Shown here: positions 58,197 through 64,000 of the stretch, piece after piece
Numbering within the stretch: the stretch's first letter is position 1
Layout of the letters: each line of letters opens with the position of its first letter
Source: VRUE01 sp963753585
GTDB taxonomy: Bacteria > Actinomycetota > Thermoleophilia > Solirubrobacterales > 70-9
Reading direction: 5' to 3'
Length of the DNA stretch: 64,000 nt
Assembly: GCA_963753585.1 (NCBI GenBank)
Contig: CAVWCU010000001.1
Location: 124,001-188,000 of the forward strand
The notes under the pieces: generated by a model
The model's input: only the letters and a program-made list of their open reading frames with translations
Told to the model about the DNA's origin: nothing
Database searches by the model: none
Translations under genes and position numbers: made by a program

Positions 58197-59138
58197 TCAC
58201 GCGCCATCGAGAACCGCGCGGTAGGCGACGACCGTGCGCTCGGCCATGCGGTGCGCTGAGAGGGAGGCGGCCCGGGTTTTGCCGTCGACGCGTGGGTCGG
58301 GCGACTCCAGGAGGGGCCGCGCCGCCGCCGTCCATATATCTAGCTCGAACGGTGCGCACAGGACGCCGTCCACGCCCGCGAGTACGTGGGGGGCGATCCC
58401 GACCGGCGTCGACAGCACCGGCACGTCGCAGGCGAGCGCCTCGACGCAGGCGAGGCCGAAGCCCTCGTAGTCGGAGGTGACGAGGACGGCGTTGGCGGCG
58501 TTGACCCAGAGCGGCATCTCGTCGGGGTCGATCGCGCCGCCGGTGAGCAGCTCGGCCTCGCAGGCGCTAGCCAGCTCTGCGGCCCGGTCGTGCCGCTTCT
58601 CGGGCCGGGCCGGGTTGGCGGGGAAGAGCAGGTAACGGCCGTCGGGGTCGAGCCCGAGCCGCCCCCGCGCTTCCTCGCGGGGCACTCGCCGGAAGCGTCC
58701 GAGGTCCGGCCCGCAAGGCAGGACCGCCGAGCCCGGCACGGGGGGGAGGCCGGGCCGGCCGTCCTCGGCCGAGAAGAGCGCCCGCGAGACCGCGGCGACC
58801 AGGTCCACCCGCCAGGCCAGACGGTGCGACGTCGGCCCGACGACCGGGTGGCGCACGTCGGTCCCGTGGAAGCTGACGACGAGGGGCCGGGCTCCCGCCA
58901 GCAGCGCGCACCACCCCACCAGCCCGTAGTGGGCGTGGACCAGGTCGAAGCGCTCGCGCCGCAGCAGCCGGCGCAGCCGCCGGGTGGCGGGGCCGTAGTG
59001 CTGGCGGCCACGCGGGAAGGAGAAGACCTCGACCTCGACGCCGAGCTTCCGTATCTCCTCCACCTGGTCCTGCACCCAGCGCCCCCGCTGCGGGGCGGAG
59101 GCGTCGGGAACGAAGTTGGTGACGACCAGGACGCGCAC
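58197..59138 (-). CDS. Glycosyltransferase family 4 protein
   Basis: A 313-residue GT-B glycosyltransferase. N-terminal VLVVTNFVPDASAPQRGRWVQDQ and HAHYGLVGWCALL are the acceptor domain; C-terminal LFPANPARPEKRHDRA, VNAANAVLVTSDYEGFGLACVEALACDVPVL give the E-x7-E nucleotide-sugar motif (YEGFGLACVE). It is at the short end for GT4 (often 350-400 residues). It lacks membrane segments and likely acts at the inner face of the membrane on lipid or cell-wall precursors; donor and acceptor unknown. Confidence 0.87.
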   Translation of the reverse strand: MRVLVVTNFVPDASAPQRGRWVQDQVEEIRKLGVEVEVFSFPRGRQHYGPATRRLRRLLRRERFDLVHAHYGLVGWCALLAGARPLVVSFHGTDVRHPVVGPTSHRLAWRVDLVAAVSRALFSAEDGRPGLPPVPGSAVLPCGPDLGRFRRVPREEARGRLGLDPDGRYLLFPANPARPEKRHDRAAELASACEAELLTGGAIDPDEMPLWVNAANAVLVTSDYEGFGLACVEALACDVPVLSTPVGIAPHVLAGVDGVLCAPFELDIWTAAARPLLESPDPRVDGKTRAASLSAHRMAERTVVAYRAVLDGA

Positions 59139-59337
59139 GCGTTGAGACTATCCGCGAGCGGTATGCAGCTCAGCAACTCTCGGGATCGGGCTGGTGGGTA
59201 CGCATGGCGATGTCGTCTCCGCCGCCCTTGGACCTGAGTGAAGCGGGTGCGATCGCCGAGGGCGAGAACCTTGTCCTTGCAGGAAGCGCCCTCGAAAATC
59301 TACTGACACCCCGGCTGACCCAAGCTAACGCTGGACT

Positions 59338-59405
59338 GGGGCGTCGGGTCTGTCTCGGCGGACACTCAGCGCGAAGCGCGTCCGCCGAGACGGACCCGAC
59401 GCCCC
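59338..59405. terminator. Long inverted repeat after the cyclophilin gene
   Basis: Arms of 26 bp (59338-59363 and 59380-59405) pair fully apart from one G-U, with a 16-bp loop containing a GCGC-GAA-GCGC hairpin. It begins 8 bp after the cyclophilin stop on the minus strand. The compact loop makes it the best terminator candidate of the series, though there is no T-tract. The 199 bp between it and the glycosyltransferase start (59139-59337) hold no gene I can support. Confidence 0.65.
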
Positions 59406-59413
59406 TCACCGGT

Positions 59414-60064
59414 TCAACCCTTCTCGATCGTCACGCTTTCGATCAGGACCGGCACCTTGGGCTTTTCGTCGGTGGTGCCGAGCTCGTCGATCCGGGCGAC
59501 CACGTTGAAGCCCTTGCCGATCCTGCCGAGGAGGGCGTATTCGGGTGGGTAGCCGGTGTCGAGGCTGGTGACGACGAAGAACTGGCTGCCGGATTGGCCG
59601 GAGGGATCGTCCAGCTCCTTTGCCATCGCGACGACGCCCTTGGTGTAGGCGGTGTCGGCGGGAGGGGGCTCGGTGACGGTGTAGCCGGGGCCGCCGTCGC
59701 CCTCGCCGGTGGGGTCGCCGCCCTGGACGACGAAGCCGGAGACGACCCGGTTGAAGTCGAGCCCGTCGTAGAAGCCTTCGCGGGCGAGGTAGGCGAAGGA
59801 GTTGGTGGTCTTCGGCGCCTGCTTGGTGTCGAGCACGATCTCGAAGCTGCCGCAACTGGTCCGCACGGTCGCGGTCAGTTCTTCGCCCGGCTTCACCGTC
59901 TGCTTCGGTGCCTGCAGGGTTACGTCCCTCGGCTCCGGCGCCTCGACCGCCTTGCAGCCGGGAACGCTGGCGACGTCGGGGGAGTCGTCGCCGCAGCCGG
60001 TTGCCAGCGCCGCGATCGCGATCGCGAGCACTGCAAAGGCCCTCGGTGTACGTCCCTCCGGCAT
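59414..60064 (-). CDS. Cyclophilin-type peptidyl-prolyl isomerase lipoprotein
   Basis: A 216-residue exported lipoprotein: LAIAIAALATGC is the signal with lipobox ATGC near residue 21. The cyclophilin domain follows with FEIVLDTKQAPKTTNSFAYL, YDGLDFNRVVSGFVVQGGDP and SGSQFFVV. The catalytic arginine (NRVV) and the QGGDP loop are intact. The family accelerates prolyl isomerisation in exported proteins. ATG 60064 fixes a proper signal peptide; longer readings cross the promoter of the next gene. It is divergent from the secreted propeller gene, with a 510-bp gap. Confidence 0.88.
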   Translation of the reverse strand: MPEGRTPRAFAVLAIAIAALATGCGDDSPDVASVPGCKAVEAPEPRDVTLQAPKQTVKPGEELTATVRTSCGSFEIVLDTKQAPKTTNSFAYLAREGFYDGLDFNRVVSGFVVQGGDPTGEGDGGPGYTVTEPPPADTAYTKGVVAMAKELDDPSGQSGSQFFVVTSLDTGYPPEYALLGRIGKGFNVVARIDELGTTDEKPKVPVLIESVTIEKG

Positions 60065-60149
60065 GGCGGGGGAGACTAGCCGATCGCCACCTGTAAACCC
60101 ATCAATCTGTCTGAAAACACGCTGACTTCCAGGCAAAACTGCCCAACCC

Positions 60150-60178
60150 TTGACAAAAGAAACACGAGTATCTACCCT
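60150..60178 (+). promoter_or_regulatory. Promoter with overlapping direct repeats
   Basis: TTGACA (60150-60155) and TACCCT (60173-60178) with an ideal 17-bp spacer. A 16-bp direct repeat ACACGRGTATCYACCC overlaps the spacer and -10 region (60162-60177) and recurs at 60194-60209, 32 bp downstream (about three helical turns). The arrangement suggests binding of a regulator across the promoter. Confidence 0.6.
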
Positions 60179-60184
60179 CCGGCA

Positions 60185-60574
60185 AGTCGGTAAACACGGG
60201 TATCCACCCATGGAGACCGACAAGCCCGCTTCGGCGGGCAGGGAAACCAACAGGGAAAACCGATTCGGCTGAGGTCAGGCCAGGGCCCTACGGGGAACGG
60301 CACGACAGCAGCGGAGGGGAGAGAAGTTGAGATACCGGGCGAAGCAGCCAAGGGCACGATTGAGGTCGTGTACCGGGAGAGGCCCTGCCTCACTGCCACG
60401 CCGCGTTCTCCCCCTCGTTCCTGTCGCTGTCTCACCATCCGACGCGGGCCACACGGCCAGCGTCGACCTCTCCGTATCGCCCGCCGCGGCCTCACGAGGC
60501 CAATCGGGGAAATCGAGTCGCCCAAAGGCCGCCGGGAGCGGCTCGGCAGGGGCTCAAGCACAAGGAGAGAGCAC
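60185..60574 (+). other. Long 5' leader of the beta-propeller gene
   Basis: About 390 nt without a supported gene. It contains a GCCCGC-TTCG-GCGGGC hairpin (60224-60239, a very stable UUCG-loop stem) and, overlapping it, a 20-codon reading frame from ATG 60210. Two near-repeats of CAGGGAAA follow (60239-60260). It could be an attenuator, RNA thermometer or riboswitch; I do not recognise a known riboswitch class. The gap from the cyclophilin start is 510 bp in total. Confidence 0.4.
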
Positions 60575-62824
60575 GTGAGAGGCACCTCGAAGGCATCGCC
60601 TTCCAGATCGAAATCGAAGATTCTGAAACGGCTGCGCACGCGAATCGGCGTCCCCGCGGCCCTGATTGCGGTGCTGGTCCTGGCCTTGCCGGGCAGCGCG
60701 TCGGCGGCTCTCGGTGACACAGAAGAATTCTTCGCACCGACGCAGCCGACGAAACCCCACTCGCTCGTCGAGGGCCCCGACGGCAACGTCTGGTACACCG
60801 ACTCCACCGTGACCAAAATTGGCAAGGTCACTCCCTCGGGCACAGTAGAAGAGTTCAGCCCCGGCCTCGCCGGCCCTGCGCTCAACATCACGGCCGGGCC
60901 GGAAAGCAAGCTCTGGTTCACCGAGAAGACCGCCAAAAAAATCGGCTCGATCAACACTTCCGGTGGCGGCCTCACGGAGTGCTCGATCCCGGCAACGGCA
61001 AAAGAACCGGAATCCATCGCCGCAGGGTCTGACGGCAACCTCTGGTTCACCTTCGCCCCGGAAAGCGGGGGCAGGAGGATCGCCAAAATGACCCCCGGCT
61101 GCAGCATTACCGAATTCATCCCCGGCACCACCCCCGGCTTCCTCACCGGTTCCGTCCCCGCCACGATCATCGCCGGCGACGACGGCAACCTCTACTACGG
61201 CACCATCGGCGCGACCAAAACGATCGGCAAGATCACGCTGCCCGGCGAGACGTTCACCGAGTTCACGGTCGCCGGCAGCAACCCGAACCAACCCCACTCG
61301 CTCACCTACGGCGGCGACGGAAGGGTCTGGTTCGCGACCAACAACGCGACGGAAGAAAGAATCGGCGCCATCACCACTTCGGGCACTGTGTCCTATTACC
61401 CCACCGGGCCGGGTACCAACCCTGTGGCCGGGGCTTCCCTCACCGGGTTCACCACCGGCGCCGACGGCAACGTCTGGGCCAGGGAACCGATCGCCCGGCT
61501 CGAGAAACAGAAGGTCACGATCAAAACCAACCCCGGCGTAGAAGACCTCGGCGGTACCTACAAACTCAAATTCGAAGGCCAGGAAACCGCTCCGATTGCC
61601 TGGAACGCCTCCATCTTGGAAGTCGAAGCCGCACTGGGAGCCATTTCGACCATCGGCGGCGTTGCAAACGTCAAAGTCGTCGAAACCTTCACCGGCGGCG
61701 CAACAGTCGAACGAACGATCGAATTCGAAGGCAAACTCAACCGTACCGACGTTCCTCAGCTGGAATGCGTAAGCGGCGGACTCACGGGCACTGGAGTGAC
61801 CTGCACGGTCGAAATGACCCAAACGGCGATCGCCCAGAAGCTCTACCGCTTCAAACCGAATGGGGAATTCACCATATTCCCGCTGAAACCGCGAACGCTG
61901 GGAGTGACGCCGGCAGCCTCAACGTTCGGCAAGAACGGCACCCTCGTGTCCGGTCCTGGTAAAGACCTCTGGTACACGACTGCGGGCGACGCGAATTTCG
62001 TCTCGACCACGGCGATCGGCAGGTTCGACCTGGCGGTCGTTGAAGGCCCCGAACTAACCATCACCAAAGAAGGCACCGGCGACGGCACGGTCGTCTCGAG
62101 CCCCGCGGGGATCGAATGCGGCGGCACCTGCTCAGCCAAATTCGCCGAAAACACCCAAGTCACCCTGACCGCCTCCCCCGACTCCGAATCCCTCTTCGTC
62201 AGCTGGAAAGGCTGCGAATCGGGCGGAGCCCAGGGGCGCCAGTGCAAAGTGACGATGGACGCCGCCAAGACGGTCAAAGCCAAGTTCGAACCGGCCAACG
62301 ACGTAACCGTGGAAAAGGCGGGCGACGGCACCGGCTCGATCAGCGGCGTCACCTGCGGCAATACCTGCACCGAGGCCACCGCCGCCTTCCTGGCGTCCAA
62401 AACGGTGACCCTCAAAGCCAAGCCGTATGTGAAGAACTCCGAATTCGTCGGCTGGAGCGCCAGCCCGGCCAGCTGCACGCTCCCCGAAGGCCCCAAAGGA
62501 CCGTGCACGCTGTCGGGTCTGACCGAAGACCAGACGGTCGAGGCCGAGTTCGCCGAACTCGATAGAGAAACGCTCACCGTGGCCAAGTCCGGCAACGGCC
62601 AGGGCACCGTGAAGAGCAGCCCGGCGGGGATCAACTGCAGCTACACCTGCAGCTCCAACTCCGCCTACTTCTACAAAGGCACCACGGTCACCCTGACTGC
62701 CACCGTGCAGGCGGGCAAAGGCTCGACCCTCGGCAACTGGGGCGGAGCCTGCTCCGGCACCGCGGCGACGCCCTGCGTCGTGACCATGAGCGAAGCCAAA
62801 GAAGTCACGGTCGGATTCAACTAG
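60575..62824 (+). CDS. Secreted Vgb-like beta-propeller protein with InlB B-type repeats
   Basis: A 749-residue exported protein. GTG 60575 has AAGGAGAG upstream and a clean signal peptide (ALIAVLVLALPGSASA) cleaved before ALGD. Residues about 60-480 form a propeller with Vgb-type blades (EGPDGNVWYTDS, AGPESKLWFTEK, AGSDGNLWFTFA, AGDDGNLYYGTI, GGDGRVWFATN, TGADGNVWA). About residues 310-420 are an inserted beta domain (GGTYKLKFEGQETAPIAWNA ... VEAALG). Three divergent InlB B repeats follow (from about 494, 577 and 666), each with paired cysteines (ECGGTCSA, TCGNTCTE, NCSYTCSS). Likely a surface or extracellular binding protein; true Vgb lyase activity is not indicated. Confidence 0.8.
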   Translation: MRGTSKASPSRSKSKILKRLRTRIGVPAALIAVLVLALPGSASAALGDTEEFFAPTQPTKPHSLVEGPDGNVWYTDSTVTKIGKVTPSGTVEEFSPGLAGPALNITAGPESKLWFTEKTAKKIGSINTSGGGLTECSIPATAKEPESIAAGSDGNLWFTFAPESGGRRIAKMTPGCSITEFIPGTTPGFLTGSVPATIIAGDDGNLYYGTIGATKTIGKITLPGETFTEFTVAGSNPNQPHSLTYGGDGRVWFATNNATEERIGAITTSGTVSYYPTGPGTNPVAGASLTGFTTGADGNVWAREPIARLEKQKVTIKTNPGVEDLGGTYKLKFEGQETAPIAWNASILEVEAALGAISTIGGVANVKVVETFTGGATVERTIEFEGKLNRTDVPQLECVSGGLTGTGVTCTVEMTQTAIAQKLYRFKPNGEFTIFPLKPRTLGVTPAASTFGKNGTLVSGPGKDLWYTTAGDANFVSTTAIGRFDLAVVEGPELTITKEGTGDGTVVSSPAGIECGGTCSAKFAENTQVTLTASPDSESLFVSWKGCESGGAQGRQCKVTMDAAKTVKAKFEPANDVTVEKAGDGTGSISGVTCGNTCTEATAAFLASKTVTLKAKPYVKNSEFVGWSASPASCTLPEGPKGPCTLSGLTEDQTVEAEFAELDRETLTVAKSGNGQGTVKSSPAGINCSYTCSSNSAYFYKGTTVTLTATVQAGKGSTLGNWGGACSGTAATPCVVTMSEAKEVTVGFN

Positions 62825-62863
62825 GGGGCGTAGCTACTAACGCCACCTAGAAGCAAGGCCAAA

Positions 62864-62891
62864 GCCCCGGGAGCCAACCGGCTCCCGGGGC
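62864..62891 (+). terminator. Hairpin after the beta-propeller gene
   Basis: GCCCCGGGAGCC-AACC-GGCTCCCGGGGC is a perfect 12-bp stem with a four-base loop, 39 bp after the stop codon. No T-tract follows, but stem strength and position favour termination before the next secreted-protein gene. Confidence 0.7.
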
Positions 62892-62947
62892 AGCGGCTAA
62901 CCGCAGGACAAAGCAGCACGACGAACACAACAGGGGGAACTTGGGAG

Positions 62948-64000
62948 ATGAGACGAAGCAAAGGCCACAGCACAAGCGCAAAGACAGCGCTCAGCGCCCT
63001 CGCGACCATCCTCCTCGCCTTCCTCCTCGCCGCACCAGCACAGGCCGACCCCCCGGCCCACACAAGGGCCAAAGCCCTCGACGTCACAGGCCTCAACCAC
63101 GCCTGCGGCGCAGCCGCGGACACCAACGGCGACCTCTACGCCTCCTCCGCCGGCGAGTCCAAAGTCAAGGTCTTCGACGCCGCGAACCACACCACCCCGA
63201 TCGCGCAGATCGCCAACGCCAACGAACCCTGCGCCCTGGCCGTAACCACCACGGGCAACCTCTACGTCTCCGAGAGCGCCACCGGCAACGTAGTCCGCTA
63301 CAAACCCACCACCTTCCCCCTCGAAGCAACCCCGACCTATGGCGCCGCCGAACCGATCCACTCTGACGGCGACGCCGAGGGCATCGCCGTCGACCCCTTC
63401 GACAACCGCCTCTACGTCGCCGCCGGCGACCGCATAGCCGTCTACAAAGCCGACGGCACGCTGGAGAAAGCCGACCTCCTCGAAGGCGAACTGGCCGAAG
63501 CCACCGGCGTCGCCGCCTACACCAACTCCAGCGCCTTGGCGGCCAACCGCAAGCTCAACCTCGCCGTCGCCGAGGGCGCCGGCGACGAGCTCGAGATCTA
63601 CAGCGGCCCGGTAAGCGCAACCAGTCTCAAACTGCGCAAGACGATCACCGGAGTCGACCACGACGAAAACCCCGCCACCGCCGAGCAGGAATTCAGCTTC
63701 GGCGCGGCCGGCGCCTACCTCGCCGCCGACTCCGGCAACGAAAACACCGCCACCGACTCGTGCATCCAGGTCCAGGTCGGCGGGGTGGACCAGGCCTGCA
63801 CCCAGGGCCACTTCTTCCTCCACGACGCCGGCAACGAAGCGCTTTATGAGTTCGACACCACCGGCGAGTTCTTCCTCCAGATCACCAGTGCCGCGCTCGA
63901 AGACGCCGAACCGACCCAGGTCGCCATCGAGCGCTCCGGCGGGGCAGGCGACGGCACCGTCTACGTCAGCTCGGGCGCAGGCTCGGGCGCCGAGCTGCTC
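62948..64000 (+). CDS. Secreted NHL/propeller-like protein (partial, runs off the window)
   Basis: The frame stays open to the last base, so only the first 351 codons are seen. Translation from ATG 62948 (GGGAG just upstream) gives a signal peptide (ALSALATILLAFLLAAPAQA) and then repeating blades of an NHL/SMP-30-like propeller: HACGAAADTNGDLYASSAGESKVKV, PCALAVTTTGNLYVSESATGNV, AEGIAVDPFDNRLYVAAGDRIAV. The cysteines in the blade starts (NHACG, EPCAL) may pair. It follows the other secreted propeller in the same orientation, and the two may act together at the cell surface. Confidence 0.8.
   Translation, partial: MRRSKGHSTSAKTALSALATILLAFLLAAPAQADPPAHTRAKALDVTGLNHACGAAADTNGDLYASSAGESKVKVFDAANHTTPIAQIANANEPCALAVTTTGNLYVSESATGNVVRYKPTTFPLEATPTYGAAEPIHSDGDAEGIAVDPFDNRLYVAAGDRIAVYKADGTLEKADLLEGELAEATGVAAYTNSSALAANRKLNLAVAEGAGDELEIYSGPVSATSLKLRKTITGVDHDENPATAEQEFSFGAAGAYLAADSGNENTATDSCIQVQVGGVDQACTQGHFFLHDAGNEALYEFDTTGEFFLQITSAALEDAEPTQVAIERSGGAGDGTVYVSSGAGSGAELL

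Noticed and set aside
60185..60574. Known riboswitch (c-di-AMP or c-di-GMP) in the leader
   Set aside because: I could not match conserved core sequences of these classes; listed only as a structured leader.

Overview
The window is high-G+C, gene-dense actinobacterial chromosome. Nearly every gap is under 120 bp, and many genes overlap by 4 or 8 bp with TTGA, GTGA or TGATG junctions. The gene set points to a soil actinobacterium of the Thermoleophilia/Solirubrobacterales kind: a wax-ester synthase/DGAT homologue, a SUF cluster with SufU and an Rrf2 regulator, CysO-type cysteine synthesis, an actinobacterial MarP-like CvpA-protease, AddAB-like helicase-nucleases, and secreted beta-propeller proteins with InlB-type repeats. 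The lineage is inferred from gene content, not from a marker-gene search. Nothing looks like a prophage, plasmid, insertion sequence or CRISPR array.

Layout. 1-4450: lysA-hom-thrC-thrB, a tightly coupled aspartate-family amino acid operon. 4549-9743: a small cupin, then glutamate synthase large subunit behind a repeat-rich promoter. 9744-17529: cell-envelope and regulatory genes (coiled-coil, FHA, SRPBCC, lipoprotein, penicillin-binding protein, MarP-like protease, HxlR regulator) and xseAB. 17603-23978: AddB-like and AddA-like helicase-nucleases; the AddA nuclease end is frameshifted. 24077-31143: assorted hydrolases, a SufT-like DUF59 protein, an arylsulfotransferase-like lipoprotein, FxsA and WS/DGAT. 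31170-36511: ispH, a secreted protein, a cysteine-less thioredoxin-fold protein, and a cupredoxin-plus-membrane-protein module. 36508-43246: the SUF Fe-S assembly system in two blocks (rrf2-sufC-sufS-sufU and Rieske-sufB-sufD) separated by a VOC gene on the other strand. 43297-46701: a two-component pair split by an AbiEi/DUF559 gene, then htpX. 46814-49983: a complete protein-thiocarboxylate cysteine pathway (MoeZ-like activator, CysO, CysM, Mec). 49980-57054: DUF1802, hyuB, hyuA, nadB and a coiled-coil protein. 57109-58194: a small protein plus nucleotidyltransferase pair and an orphan AbrB-type protein. 58197-60064: glycosyltransferase and cyclophilin lipoprotein. 60150-64000: two large secreted beta-propeller proteins behind a long structured leader; the second runs off the window.

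Four things stand out beyond the gene list. A 62-bp dispersed repeat occurs three times without indels, each time at the 3' end of a gene. Long perfect-stem inverted repeats without a T-tract begin 0-15 bp after many stop codons and probably act as terminators or 3'-end protectors. An identical 17-bp promoter-proximal motif precedes both transcription units of the CysO pathway. Two genes (nadB and the FHA gene) have no ATG, GTG or TTG start where homology or the ribosome-binding site puts the start; they appear to use ATA and ATC. Coordinates and starts were worked out by reading. No database search was possible, so family names rest on recognised motifs.
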